Origin: Mycocentrospora acerina | Taxonomy: Eukaryota; Ascomycota; Dothideomycetes; Pleosporales | Direction of reading: 5' to 3' | Assembly: GCA_022701365.1 (NCBI GenBank) | Contig: JAKUHH010000216.1 | Coordinates: 1,010,472 to 1,074,471 of the forward strand | DNA: 64,000 nt | In this document: in pieces, positions 1-11,913 of the stretch | How the letters are laid out: every line of letters begins with the position of its first letter | Position numbering within the stretch: position 1 is the stretch's first letter | Program-made: the position numbers and the translations under genes | Notes under the pieces: generated by a model | What the model saw: only the letters and a program-made list of their open reading frames with translations | Told to the model about the DNA's origin: nothing | Database searches by the model: none

Positions 1-2046
1 GTTATTTTCAAAGTATGCTCCGGAAGCGTACTTGGTGAGGTGGACGTTTGTATGAGCTGCCATACATTCAGGCTTTACTGTGTAGATAGGGCACTGCGCA
101 AGCTGAAGCTGAGACCCCTTCACTCCACCAAGGCGTGTGTGAACATCCCACAGCCCAGAGCCCTTGGTGGTGATGAGATTGTACTCGATGATCTTGGCAC
201 CTGGAGTTGCTCCTTGTGTCTGAACAAGCATGTCCGACCACTCGATGCTTCCACGATCTCCTGGCTTACCGATTTGGATGACGGCGACAGGGCTGTCCTT
301 GTTCGACCAGGTACTGCCGGATGCCATGATGGCCGGGAATGATTCTCCAACCATGCGAGCTCCTGGAGGTACGTATATTGTCTGTGTAACCTTGTAGACA
401 CCATGTTCGAAAAACAGAACCTTTCCTTCTGTTGCAGACCTATTGATGGCAGCCTGGACAGCCCGCGTATCGTCAGTGCGTCCGTCACCAGTAGCACCTT
501 CACTGCGAGCACTGATGATGTCGCCAAGGCCAACGTTTTCGTACTGAGGCTTTGACTTTGCGTAGTATTTACCATTATCTAGAAGGCCCGAAGGGCGAGT
601 CGCAGTTGTTAGAGAACCTTGGAATTTCTCTGGACCATTCGGAGAGTACTTGTTTCCTTGGCCCCATGCTCGGATAGTGGTTGTTCCACCCTGTAGGACG
701 GTGGCCCCAGACCCCTTTACAGCAATAGGCACATTAGCAAGCTTGATATTCTCAAGAACCAGCTGGCCTGCTCCAATGGGTGTTGTATCTTTTCTCCATG
801 CCTGTTTGTAGTCAGCAGTTGCTCGTCAAGATGAAAATTTGGAAGAAAAAGGCAGTGCCTAACTCGGACTCACCATGTCTACAAAAGTCGGGCAGTTGGT
901 AATATCGCTGTCAATAATCACGACTGAACCGACCTCAAGCTTATTGCTCTGGTAGCCGTTCGTCATTGAGAATGCAGTAGTACAGTCGCTAATGGTAAGA
1001 CCTGCGTACAGCCAGCCCCAGTTCCAGATTTGGGAAATGCCGACGACCGCCTTTGAAATCTTGATATTACGCATGGTGAACTGCTGGTTTCCAATGTTCA
1101 TTCCGTAAAGACCTCCCTCAATTTCGAGGTCAGCCATGTGGCCGCCAGACCCGTTCTCAACGAAGATACCAGCGTGAACCGAGCTTGATGACTGGGTCAT
1201 ACGAATCTTGACATTTTGGATAGTTGTCGCCTGCGAAGCTGGCCAGTGGATACCCTGGAAACCCTTAGTCGGTGGGACCGCAGTGCCATCAATGATCAAA
1301 TTTCGAATCTGGCGCAGGAATATGTTTGTTGAGGTCCATCCTGGCTGACCATTTTGGTTGTTATATGGGCTACCATCAATGAGAGCAAGTGCGTCCAGGG
1401 TGGAAGCAGCCTTTAGAATAGGGAGGCTTTTTGGGTTACCGATGAGCTGAGTCATGTAGTAGAAGATGATCGGTTTGCCAATGATGTATGTACCCTAGTG
1501 ACACTCAAGCGTTAGGAGAGAGAAATTTGTGCGTGAAGAGCTCCATAATTTGACTTACAGATGGTATATAAACGACAGCCGGACTGTCTGAAGCTGATTC
1601 ACAAACCCATGGCCCACAACGATTTCCGTCAGAAATTGCCCGGTTGATTGCGTCGCTATCGTCGGTGATTCCTAACTTCGTCAAAGTATGTTCTTTTATG
1701 TCATGAACGGTAACATACCATCGCCTTTAGCACCATAGTCCTTGACATTTCGAAACACTTTGTAGTTGGCCGCGTTTGAATTGAATGGAGCGATACCTCG
1801 ACCGGAAATATCGTTAAGCCAGTAGCCATCAGGCAGAGCTCTTGCCTGGATGTTTGAGAGAGCTAGGGCAGCCTCAGTAATACCAGGTGCATTTGTGGCC
1901 ACACCAGCGGCACGGCGAAATGGTAACGCTGAGATGAGCAAATTAGCTTAGTGAACCTTAGACAAATGAGCTGTGGTAGGCTTACATATCACTGCACCCT
2001 GCACGCCTGCTGCCAACAGACAGGAGACGATAGAGAGCAGATGCAT
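1..2046 (-). CDS. GH55 exo-beta-1,3-glucanase, secreted (3' part outside window)
   Basis: Five exons on the minus strand: 2046-1986, 1928-1719, 1671-1559, 1494-874 and 801 to the left edge, all joined in frame. About 602 residues are present. The start gives a signal peptide (MHLLSIVSCLLAAGVQG) and the mature part has the parallel beta-helix style of glycoside hydrolase family 55: the first repeat has NVKDYGAKGDG followed by ITDDSDAINRAI, and the second has the matching GDIISARSEGATGDGRTDD region with a linker between them. Family members are about 750-800 residues, so roughly 150-200 C-terminal residues lie beyond position 1. The expected role is hydrolysis of beta-1,3-glucan outside the cell, in wall remodelling or nutrition. 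A TATATA stretch at about 2097-2102 lies some 50 bases ahead of the ATG. The family call is from motif recognition; catalytic residues were not checked. Confidence 0.85.
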
Positions 2047-4074
2047 ACTTATAAAGCACACCGTAGTTGGCAAACTTTGTGTGCAACAAATGTAGCTATA
2101 TAGACAAAAGGGAGAGTTAAGGATGCAATGAAGGATATCAATTCACAAGGCCAGAACATGATGTCTATATACTGTTTTCCATCTGCTTGCTACTCAGTTT
2201 AGCGAAGTCGTGAAAAGTGTGTATGCGGAAGGAGCCACATGATCCTTGTCATTCATAGAAGACTGATCATTTAAGAATTCTCTAGTGGCGGACTTTGTTA
2301 GCTGATTGAGCACTCAAAAATGGGGTCATCCGCCATATTGAGATGTTTTGCCGGCGCTTCAATGAGTTGAGGATTGTGAACATCCTTTGCTCTGTATGGT
2401 AGATTGAGTCTTTCGCCGAAGTGCAATCTATCTGTGGCTTAGTTGGCATGGCCTGACAAACGGGAGAGTAGGTACGTTCAGTAACCGAGAGGTACTAGAG
2501 GCATGAGGAGATTGCGATGAGAAAGAAGAGTATGGAGTAAAGAGCCCCTAATCCTGGTTAGGAAGAAATCACCGGGTCGGCTCGCTGCAGCGCTAGGCAA
2601 GGAAACATGTGATAGATATTCCCCAGCATTTTTGATCAAGATATTGGAGGTTGGCTCTCAGGCGAATCGAGTTTACCAGGATCTAGACACCCTGTACCCC
2701 TTAAATGACCTCGTGAACGTTGAATTTTGCGGGGTAGCAATCTTAAAAGCTAGCTTTTAGTTTACGTACGTGTGTACACTCATGTGTGCCTGTGTTGCAC
2801 AGCGCATGCTTGAGGCTGGAACCTGGGGTCGGCAAGGCGGTCGCCGTTATCACAAGCTTGGGAAGGTCACCAGATATTGGCGGAGTTTGTGTCGCATGCT
2901 TAGATGTTGGCCGCGGAGCAGTTCACTTTGAGACACATTACTTTAGATCTTCAAGGCCAGCTCTTTAGTCGCCGCCCGAGGGGAGAAGGATTGGGCTGCC
3001 AGACTGTGTGTGATGAATCCAGACCTTGAAGCATGTCCCACAGGGGTCATGGTAAGCACAGGGCACAACCAACAGGATACTATAGATCTATGGGGTTCAT
3101 CACTTGCATGTAGCATGGCACCTGCATCAAACAGAGCGTATTCTAGCTGAGTTGAACGTAGGTGGTCGAGATAAAGATGAGAGGATCAAGCCACATGGTT
3201 GAATGCGGAGGGGTCGGAGCTAGTGCCTATTCTGTACCGGGCACCTGCCGTTGGAGCGATGTGCGTGAACATGTGTGAGATAGATCAGGCGGTTAGGAAA
3301 ATTTTAGATGAGCTCAGTCTTAGCTCCAGTCAGATGGTCGCAAGTCTCATCTCCTACATCTTGCAGACGACCAGCCAATTTGAGCTAGGCCTCGGCTAAA
3401 TATTTCAAGGGTTGCCCAATTGCTCCATTCTCGCTGTGGAGCGAAGCGTAGCGATGTAAGTTCAGACTGTAAGTAATGCCGGCGAATTCTCGGTTCTTGG
3501 ATGGGTTAGAGAGTATTTCCTAGTTTGTACCATACTTGATCATGCGAAACTCGATCGGCCCGACATAGCCCCCGTTAGAAGGCTGCAATCCTACCAGTCG
3601 TCATCTAAGCTAACATTCTAAGCTTTCAAATGAGGTTTGTTATGTAATTCTCACCTTTTTCACCTTTTCCAAATATTTACTTACGTAGTAAATTTGTGCA
3701 TCGAACATGTGCTACGTGCCCTATGTGAGATCACACAAAGATTAGTGTAGCTTTGTCCAGGGTAACAATAGCTTGCATCTGATGCTTGAATGAGAGCTGA
3801 CTGTATATTGGCGTTATCTATCAATTCTATAGGAAGGAATCTATTGGTGGAGCCAAGTCTAGATTCAGCTCCTAATATGGACTCCTCTTACTGCCAGGTC
3901 TTGTAAAAAGCAACACTTTGCAATGTGGATCGCAAAGCAGGTGGCTAAGTATCCACCAAAAGGGTATACCAACTTCCATGTGAATACGGTATCCACTGGT
4001 CTAGATCTTCAGAGTTCGTTACTGCGGATAGCTATACGAACCCGAGCAGATCTTCAAAATCTAACGGTGACATC
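2047..4074. other. Intergenic, no supported gene
   Basis: About 2 kb upstream of the GH55 gene and downstream of the thioesterase gene. Only short open frames without usable ATG context or recognisable protein sequence are present. No repeats or RNA genes were recognised. It presumably holds the GH55 promoter. Confidence 0.5.
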
Positions 4075-4691
4075 TCAAAGCTTTGCCTTGACCTCGACGA
4101 ACATGGCGTCTCCAATTGTGTACACTGTCCCGGCACCATCTTCAATAGTCGCACGCACATATAGCTTCCTTCCGTCTTGTCGTTCAAATCTTGCCCTACA
4201 GAGGACTGGGCCTGGGGCAGGAATCGGCTTCTTGTAGCTTGTATTGAGATCTATCCGATGCATGAGCTCTACTACTTCATCTGTACACCACTTAGTGACT
4301 CACAGGCCGTAAAGCAGCTCATTGACGCATCCTTTGACCGTCGCTTCCTCGCTTCCTGGACTAATCCAATCAATATCCCGCACACCTCGTCTAGCATGGT
4401 AGCAGCAAAGCCACCATGTAAGATCTTCGGATGTCCATTCAACCCGTCGCCCAAGTCCATAAATGTAAGAATCTCCTTGTACACCAGTTCACTCTCATCT
4501 TCCTCGCTGGGTTTCAGCGTCAGACAATGCCGTATCGTGCGCTCGGTATCGAGTGTCTCTGCAAGAAAGGAGTCTTCACGTGTCGCCTTTACAAGTCGCG
4601 ATGCGGTTTGGGTCGGGGTCCAGCGGGGATTTTTGAGTAGAGCGGCTGCCCACTCAATCTCAGAGAATCGAGCTATCGCAGCGTCGTTCAT
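4075..4691 (-). CDS. Hotdog-fold thioesterase (PaaI / 4HBT type)
   Basis: Two exons, 4691-4304 and 4250-4075, joined across a 53-nt intron (GTGAGT donor, GATAG acceptor), give 187 residues. The joined sequence restores the hotdog signature: KILHGGFAATMLDEVCGIL around residues 94-112, then TAYLNTSYKKPIPAPGPVL just after the splice, and the C-terminal GDAMFVEVKAKL strand. This is the layout of fungal PaaI-like acyl-CoA thioesterases, which hydrolyse acyl-CoA esters; the substrate cannot be told from sequence. Without the intron the first frame runs to a stop just past the splice site and lacks the conserved second half, which supports the two-exon model. It lies divergent to the small gene at 5283. 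No clear mitochondrial targeting peptide is visible. Confidence 0.85.
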
Positions 4692-5282
4692 GGTTGTTCT
4701 GTTGTGTGGAATACACGGTTGTCCTGAGAGCCCAGGTTCATGGGCTGTAATGGTCGAGATGCCGAGGTTGTTTACGCCCGTTCCTGCATGGCCGATATCG
4801 ATAAGGAATTCGTGCTTCGCGTCTGATTCGCGTCATCTTTCCTTGTTCAAAGTCTGTATACCACAAAACATTTTCACTTAAGTATCTCTTTCTTGCGGGG
4901 CCATGGATATCATTAGGTCTGTCGTATTTAGAGACAACTCTGTGCTTCCCCGCAATTTTCGAAGTGTCCCAAGTTTGTGACGCATTTCTGCACTCCATGC
5001 ATGGGAATGTAAACGTCATTCATATGCTAGATCACTGTTGAAGACTCCTCTACCCCAGATTTAGAGCTCCAAGATGTGGCTTGCGTATGGTTCATTACGT
5101 AGCTACTGAGGCAACATTGGGATCAACTGGTCATAAAGCAAACAATTCCCAATCTGACCTTTCTTTTGTCTTCTAGTACAGATCTTCATTTCAACTTCAC
5201 AATCTCATTTCCTCAATTTCTTAAAGCTTCATCTCGGACACCAAAAAACCCCAAAAGTAATCCCAACAAAAATCAAATAACA
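4692..5282. other. Divergent intergenic region
   Basis: Shared upstream region of the thioesterase (minus) and the small unknown gene (plus). A minus-strand open frame at 4738-5019 has no recognisable content and is not called. No repeats seen. Confidence 0.5.
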
Positions 5283-5579
5283 ATGTCTTCATCAAAACCG
5301 CATTCCAAAACGGTCCGTGGAACCTTTGACAACCCAAAGACAAAGGAAGCAATCAAGTCCGGCATTGCCCCACCACAACTCGGAGATCACGTCTCGCTCA
5401 AGCCTGAGACCGACAACCCACAGACGCCTGACAACAAGGGTGGGGACCCGGGCTCAAGCTCGTCGTCTTCCAAATCGAACATTTCTTCTGACACCGCAGC
5501 GGCGGTGACGGATCTCTACAAGGGCGCGGGACAGAAAGACCTTCCAGGGCCACCCAAAAAGTTGGAATCTAAGCTATGA
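5283..5579 (+). CDS. Small hydrophilic protein of unknown function
   Basis: An intronless 98-residue frame starting MSSSKPHSKTVRGTFDNPKT. The ATG at 5283 is chosen because it has a good context (AACAATG); the frame stays open further upstream only through non-ATG codons. The protein is rich in Ser, Lys, Pro and Asp, has no signal peptide or membrane segment, and ends DLYKGAGQKDLPGPPKKLESKL. A run of Ser at about residues 57-62 suggests disorder. I do not recognise a family. The clean start, the moderate length and the absence of in-frame repeats suggest a real gene, but a chance frame cannot be excluded. Confidence 0.55.
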   Translation: MSSSKPHSKTVRGTFDNPKTKEAIKSGIAPPQLGDHVSLKPETDNPQTPDNKGGDPGSSSSSSKSNISSDTAAAVTDLYKGAGQKDLPGPPKKLESKL

Positions 5580-5972
5580 AAGGAGTTTCGGTGAAGTCAC
5601 AATATGTAACAGTAGGGGGAAATACAAAGATCCAACTATTCAAATGTTAAAAAATAATGAATCAACTCTAATGCGGCCGTTAACATCTAAACGTTTTGTT
5701 CGTCCGTTACTTGAGTCCAGCAAGATATTATATGCTGATACGAAGGCAACTTCGAGAAGGTATGTGTGTGAGAACCAAAGAGAGTGATAAATGATGGCCG
5801 AGTTCCTGAATCGATGCTCCACATCCCCACGTGGCAGACCCTTGTCCGTTCCAGCCCCGCTGCGGGACAGCTCCAATACTCGACAGCTCTCTCCACATTT
5901 GACTTTGACCTTCAACTTCCGATACACACCCCACACCCCACACCTCAGCACCAGCTTCAAACTACCTTCACC
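5580..5972. other. Intergenic, tandem plus-strand genes
   Basis: This short region separates the small gene from the inositol monophosphatase gene. A pyrimidine- and CA-rich stretch at about 5925-5970 precedes the ATG and probably belongs to the 5' leader. Nothing else is recognised. Confidence 0.5.
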
Positions 5973-6895
5973 ATGGCGGACCTCAATCTCCGCGAGATCC
6001 ACGATTTCTTAATCTTCATCGCCAAAGAAGCAGGCACACGCATCGTGTCCGCAACACCCAGCACCGAAGCCGCTGGCTCCAAGAAAAACTGTACATCTCG
6101 CTCTTTCCCTTCTAGCCCCCACTCCCAATCTGACATTTCACAGCCGTAGATCTCGTCACGGAAACGGACCGTGCAGTCGAAACGCTCGTGTCCACCTCCC
6201 TGCGCTCAAAATACCCCTCCGTTGCCTTCATGGGCGAGGAGACCTACCAACCGGGCGACAAGCTCACCGCAGCTCCAACATTCATATGCGACCCCATTGA
6301 CGGGACGACCAACTTTGTGCACCGCTATCCCTATGTCTGCATCTCGCTAGGTCTCGCAATCAATCTCGAGCCTGTGGTGGGCGTTGTGTACAATCCCTTT
6401 ACGCAAACGCTGTACTCTGCGATTAAAGGCCAGGGCGCGTTTTTGAACGAGACGACGCGGTTGCCGCTGAGTCCGCCCACGCCGCTCGAGGCGCTGAGTA
6501 GCTGCCTGGTGGCGGTAGAGTGGGGGAGTGACCGTAGTGGGAATGATTTCAAGGTGAAGAGTGATATGATTAAGAGGTTGGCGGCGACGAAGGAGGAGGG
6601 CGGTGGGATGGTGCATGGACTGAGGAGTTTTGGGTCGGCGGCGCTGAACCTCTGCGGGGTTGCGAGTGGCGGGCTGGACATATATTGGGAAGCAGGGTGT
6701 TGGGCGTGGGATGTGTGTGCTGGGTGGGTGATTCTGAAGGAGGCTGGGGGTATTATAATTGATGCCAACCCGGGGAATTGGGAGCCGAGGGTGGATGGGA
6801 GGAGATATTTTGCTGTGAGGGGTGGAGAGGGACAGAAGGAGGTTGTTGAGGAGTTTTGGGGATTGATAGAAGGAAAGTTTGATGTGGGTATTTGA
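5973..6895 (+). CDS. Inositol monophosphatase
   Basis: Two exons, 5973-6090 and 6144-6895, joined across a 53-nt intron, give 289 residues. The ATG at 5973 has a good context (CACCATGGC). The protein carries the full lithium-sensitive phosphatase metal-site set: GEE at residues 69-71, DPIDGTTNF at 88-96, and WDVCAG near 227-232. The length matches the family (about 270-300). It is expected to hydrolyse myo-inositol monophosphates to free inositol in the cytosol, feeding phosphatidylinositol synthesis; in fungi some relatives act on quinate-pathway substrates, but the length and motifs fit IMPase. The intron junction restores KKNSVDLVTETDRAVE, the expected first helix region. No targeting signal is seen. 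Confidence 0.93.
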
Positions 6896-7624
6896 CGTCG
6901 CTGCTGTTAGAGTATGGAGACATTAGACGACAGGACACTCCCACTCATGACATCACATCAGCAGTCAGCACATGATAGTAGCGGCGACCTGGGTTTTCTC
7001 ATTATACGCCACTAAAGATCTTCCACAGCCAGTCTGTCCATCCAAGCATCTCGATCAATCTGTCTTGACTAGAACTCTCCTCAAGAGAAGTTCTCGCACA
7101 AGTCTTCTCGACCATCGCAGGACCACACAGTAAGAGAATGAATGTCCAAGTCTCCCTCCTGCTGTTTCACAACAACTACACTATCGTTACCGTCCAACGC
7201 ACAGTCAAAGAAAAGAAACACAGTTTCGTAGAGTCGTCATGTACTCTCTCCGCAAGCAGAGAGGGGGGGCAGTCAAAGGTGCAATGTTGCTCGTGCAGCA
7301 AGTTGGGATAACAATGGACGTGATGGGAGGGGGTGAGCAGACGCCTTTCCAGCAAAGGAAAAAAAGGGATGAGGTAAGGTGCGGGGGAGAGGATACGCAA
7401 CGCGCCGAGCCGTGTCAAAGTACGCCGAGGAAAGCAACAGGAGGGTTGTAGATCCAGTCCATGTTTTTCGGAGTTTTGCTTTTTTCAAAATGAACGAGGA
7501 GAGTGTCGCTTCAGTGGCAATTTGAGTTGAGTAGGGTGTGGTGGAGTCGAGGTGAGCAGTTTAGGGAACTCCAGGCGTCGTTTGCAGTTGTTTCTCGAAA
7601 GGTTAGGTGGGTCAGGTGCAACTT
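6896..7624. other. Convergent intergenic region
   Basis: Lies between the 3' ends of the IMPase and BTB genes. Open frames here on both strands start without ATG or are low complexity. No repeats or RNA genes recognised. Confidence 0.45.
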
Positions 7625-8556
7625 TCAGATGGTCCTTGGGGTGCGGCCGGAGCTGTGGAATGTGTTAGTGGAGGAGTTCAAGTCAATTAATCTTAGGGGT
7701 GAGCGCAGAAGGAAGTGGAGATGGAGGGAAAGCACGAAGCTCACCTCGCGTCCTGAAGATCATCGACATGGTTGCACATTGCCACGAACAGATCGAAGAA
7801 CAGTTTTCCCCCCATCTCCATCTCCATCTGCATGGTTCCACTACGCTTAAATGTTTTCCGGCTACGGATAATCAGGGCGAGGTAATGAGCGCGAAGTCGT
7901 GAGTCACTGTCTGGCGTGTTGTCGTAGGCATAGCGAGCGCTGCGCAGGATCGTTCCGACCTCGATTCCGCTCTGCAAGCCCTGTTTGCGCAGGGCGAGCT
8001 TCTTGAGCTCTTCGAGACCGTAGCGGTCGGCTGCACAGTACACGGCTGTGTCACGAAGAATAACATCGCCTACGCCAGAGTGAAAGAAGGTCGGTTCCAC
8101 GGCTGCGCGGTCGCCGGTCTTGTTGGGGTCGGGTGAGGAGATCTGCCCCTCGAGCATCCAAGTTTGACGTCGCTTGTCGTGGACCAAGCGTGGGTAGTAG
8201 TCGCCTTTGTAGAGATACTCGAGAATGCAGGAGAAGATTTCGGGTTCCTCCGAAGGAAGTTCGAAGCGTCGGTTAGTGGATTCGAAGAACTGACCTCGCA
8301 AGGCTTCAGCAAAGAAGGGCGAGTGACAGAGGACGTCTTCATGCGCAGCAAAGAGCCTGGTGTCGGCGCCAACAACCACTGTGACGATGGAAGAAGTGAG
8401 ACTCGGGGAAACACTCTCCATCATCGGGCTGTCTTTGCGCACTTGCAGCTTTTCGGCCACGTGCTTCTGCTTCGAGGCATCGCGAAACGATTTCTTCGAC
8501 GATTTGCTTATCTTGCCTGAACGGTCCTTTGAACTAGCAAAAGAGCGTTTGAACAT
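7625..8556 (-). CDS. BTB/POZ domain protein
   Basis: The main exon, 8556-7745, encodes 270 residues plus two bases. Residues 1-50 are basic and Ser/Lys rich. A BTB fold follows at about 55-130, with SSIVTVVVGADTRLFAAHEDVLC, then SPFFAEALRGQF, then a PSEEPEIFSCILEYLYKGDY segment typical of fungal BTB proteins. BTB domains mediate dimerisation and often serve as adaptors for cullin-3 ubiquitin ligases. The frame meets TGA at 7743-7741, inside a GGTGAGC that is a good donor. Splicing to 7652-7625 (CTAAC branch site, CACAG acceptor) adds SSGRTPRTI and then a stop, giving 279 residues; I prefer this form. The alternative is a stop at 7741 and 271 residues. The target of the adaptor is unknown. Confidence 0.82.
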
Positions 8557-9958
8557 GTTGGACGAAGAGAGGAATCGAAGCGAGCGACGGAGAGACTTGA
8601 AAGAGCGGACAGGTTAGTTTGACGCAAAGAGAATTATGAGGGACCTCCGGAAGTTCTCAGAATTTGCGCTTTTTGTGGGGAAAAAAGTGCAAGATCCGAG
8701 GAACTTGGTGTGTATCGACACGAGACGTGAAGACGGCACACTGTGGATTGTCAGGCTAGGGCTTGTCGTGAGGCGTACAAGGCCCAAAATCTGGGGCTCG
8801 CTGGGCTTTTATGTCTCTCGAGTGGCCTGCTGGCCTGCTGCCTTAGCGCCGGCTATGTAGCGTGCAGATGCTTTGCTTTGCCTTATTCGCCAATTGCAGT
8901 GATGCTGCCATGGCTGGACGCAGAGAGAATTCAGGCAAACAGGCCGCATTCTTTGTGGAGGTCAGCCTGGAAGACGGCCAAAAACGGGTTTAACATGGAG
9001 GATGCCTGTTTTGTCGTGGTAGAGCTGTGGATTGGTGCCAAGTCACGGACAATGCAGCAACATGGCGATAGCAGCCGTGGAAAGAGGGGTGGGTTGAGAA
9101 GTGAGTTGAGAAGTGAGACAAAATAGTCCAACACGACGCCATGTCTCGCAAGTCACTCCGCAAAGCAGACCACGTGTTGTAGGTGCACCGCGTCGCGTCC
9201 AGTCCATCGCGGTGTAACGTGACTTGGTGTTTTGACATGAGCGGCCTCTTTTGTGACTCACAAGCCCCATGCGGATGTTGCAGTGCATTAGTGTGTTTGC
9301 GGGCGAGGAACATGGTTTTGGGACGCAGAAAGGAACTTGCCTGTTATTACAAATCTCGTACGTGGAAAGGCCGCGTTTGGTCGCACGCCTCATCTCCAGT
9401 TTGAGTTTAACGGCCCGATACTGTGCGGACGGTCTGTTGTCTCATACAGAGGCAGCGCCGAGTCGGTTTGATGACAGGGCATGGCATGGTACGTTGACAT
9501 GTACTCGAAAAGGGAAATCGCATGACCCGTAAAGGCATATTTTGGGGTCAGGGCACAAGACCCTTGTTCCATTTCCAACGCAGAAGGATTCGCCCGTCAT
9601 GTTTAAGGGTTTTTTGCACAGAACCAAAGATTGGAGTAAAACGTTGCAAGACGACCCAAATGATCGGCTGAGATCTTCGTGGCCCGGATCTGGCTGCCGC
9701 CGCGGGCGAGCTTTGACTCTCTGACAGGCAGCGTCATCGTTCTTCCCCACCTAAGGCTGTTCTCTTTCACCACACCACGCTCAACCACATCATTCACAAA
9801 CGTACTGTCGCAGCTCATACGTCCTGTGCACGTTCCAACCTTTCTTTTTCTCGCTTTTTCTCGATTACCGTCGTCGGCGCTTGTACTTGAGCTGCGCTCA
9901 CCCGTGCGAGTGCGTGAACGTTGAACGACTGGAACGGCAGCTACCACCGACCGCCACC
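8557..9958. other. Divergent intergenic region, no supported gene
   Basis: About 1.4 kb between the BTB gene (minus) and the ubiquitin-conjugating gene (plus). It contains overlapping open frames on both strands but none with recognisable protein sequence. A CT-rich stretch at 9765-9870 probably belongs to the E2 promoter or leader. Confidence 0.45.
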
Positions 9959-10537
9959 ATGAGCACAGGCGCAAAAAAACGAATCATGAAGGTGGGCATC
10001 TTGTGGCATGTGTTGTAGAGAAAAAGCAAGTAACCGTGTGGCACAGGAGTACGGCGAGTGCATGGCGGACACACCCGCAGGCATGAAGATCAACTTTGAC
10101 GAGCAGAACATGACCAAGTGGGAAGTGCTGATGGACGGGCCCGCACAGTCAATCTACGCGGTACGTGCTGTAGCGCTTCACAATCTCGTGTGCGTGGTAG
10201 AGCAGCTGCTGATGCTTCGCAGGGTGGCCACTTTAAGCTTGAGATCACCTTCCCCACCGAATATCCCTTTAAGCCACCAGTCGTCAGCTTTCGAACCAAG
10301 ATTTACCACCCCAATGTCAGCAACGACGACAAGGGTTCCATGTGCTTGGGACTGCTGCGTCCCGACGAATGGAAGCCCCCAAACAAGGTCGTCTCTGTGC
10401 TGCGCCTCATTCAGACACTCTTGATCGAGCCCAACCCGGACGACGCCATCGAGCCTTCGATTGCGAACGAGTACAGGGAGAATCGTGCGGCGTTTGACAA
10501 GAGCGCAAAGGACTGGGTCAAGCGTTACGCAAAGTGA
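9959..10537 (+). CDS. Ubiquitin-conjugating enzyme E2
   Basis: Three exons, 9959-9991, 10047-10160 and 10223-10537, give 153 residues, the usual size of a class I E2 that is only the UBC core. The HPN motif is at KIYHPN (residues 75-80) and the catalytic cysteine is C90 in KGSMCLGLL. The EYPFKPP segment (62-68) is present. The enzyme accepts ubiquitin (or a ubiquitin-like protein) from E1 as a thioester and passes it to substrates with an E3. The YHPN spacing to Cys and the EWKPP segment resemble the UBE2L3/UBC4-5 branch; which E2 this is in yeast terms I cannot settle. Intron placement after an 11-codon first exon is typical of fungal E2 genes. Confidence 0.93.
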
Positions 10538-11913
10538 GGTTGTGCTGGGAGATGGACAGGGGAAGGGCACGTAGGTTGGGCACATTGAAGGCATGGGCAG
10601 CCACAGCATTCTGGGCGTTTGGCGAATATGCAGCAATAAAATTGGAAAGGAGGGGTTTGGCGAACGGCGGAGAGGGTACATGGGCATAGGATATCTTAAA
10701 GCCGACGTGTGCACCATGTGCGGACATTGGTGCGTGCCGGACAGGGAGGCCATATTCAGTAGCTATTACACGAGTAGGTGCAAGCGTGTCGTCATTGTGG
10801 CCATGGGCCAATCTCTCAGCCGTGCTTATGTTTGAGATGGGATGGGCGAGATGAAATGAAAAGACGAGAATCTCCGCGCCCAAGAGGCCGGCGGAGACGG
10901 CGTCGTGTGATTGACCGCGATGCCCACGCGGAGAGGGATGGAAAGGGGGACGTGAGGACGCTCGGACAGGGCAAGGCAAGGCTCTGCTCGAGGGACGAGT
11001 CAGCAGGCCGTGTGTGCCTGAGGGTTCGCGCTGGGTAGACGCGAAGAAGCAAAAGCGACAAGACGACGCTCGTGCGGAAGGACAAAGCGAGGCCATGCAC
11101 CAGTGGCTTTTGGGAGTAGGTGTTGGGCGCAGATGGGCCGGCAGCGGGGAGCAGGCAGGCAGAAGGGACACGCCGGGCCTCACCAATCCGGACCGTCGGA
11201 AGAGGTCGCGCGCCCTGCATGGCTCTGGCGATTGAAACGTCTTTTTGCGGCGCTAGGGGCCTGGGGCGCGGCGATTGGCCCCTTGGACGCGTAGAGTTTG
11301 GATGCTGTCCATCAAGGCCTGGGTAGCGCCGCCGCGGTGTTGCAGAGCGCTCGCGCATTTGCAACTGACACCTCGACGAAGCTAGGCTGCGGCAAGGAAA
11401 CCCGAGCAAGGGCCTCACTCATCTCCTTTGCCCTTTGCACTGCTTGTCGCAGCTCCGTCGCCGTCGAGCCTCCATCACACTCCTTCCACCCGCCCAGCGC
11501 GGCCGGTCTTCTTCGCCTGCATTCCTTTGCCAGCTGTAACGCCGAGGCCACATACTCGCAGGGACGACGTGCTTTTGCTGGTTTCAGACGCGCCCACACC
11601 CTCGAGTAGTGACATGGGCGTTTGCATCCTTTAGCACTGCACGCCCGCCAATACACACCCTCCCACACACCCGCCCGCCCACGCATACACGCCCACCAAG
11701 ACGCCCACGACATCGACCACCCCATCCGCCCACCCACCCACGCCCCAACACCCATCCTCCACCTGCAACCTGCAACCTGCGACCTGCCCCCTGCCCCCGC
11801 GAGAATGCTCCTGCAAACCACCAGCTTAACCCCCAAGCCCGCATCGTCCCTGGTCGAATGAGCACCATTAATTGCCCGCCGCACCATCCTCTCGCTCAGC
11901 GCACCGGCCCCCA
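10538..11913. other. Intergenic region and probable long 5' leader of the TBC gene
   Basis: GC-rich for the first half, then strongly C-rich on the plus strand from about 11640 to 11810, including imperfect ACCTGCA repeats at 11760-11795. The C-rich part probably lies in the promoter or leader of the TBC gene. Two upstream ATGs at 11805 and 11858 are described in the findings. The long open frames on both strands here are low-complexity artefacts. Confidence 0.45.

Noticed and set aside
4738..5019. 93-residue minus-strand frame upstream of the thioesterase
   Set aside because: No recognisable sequence and no splice signal linking it to the thioesterase gene.
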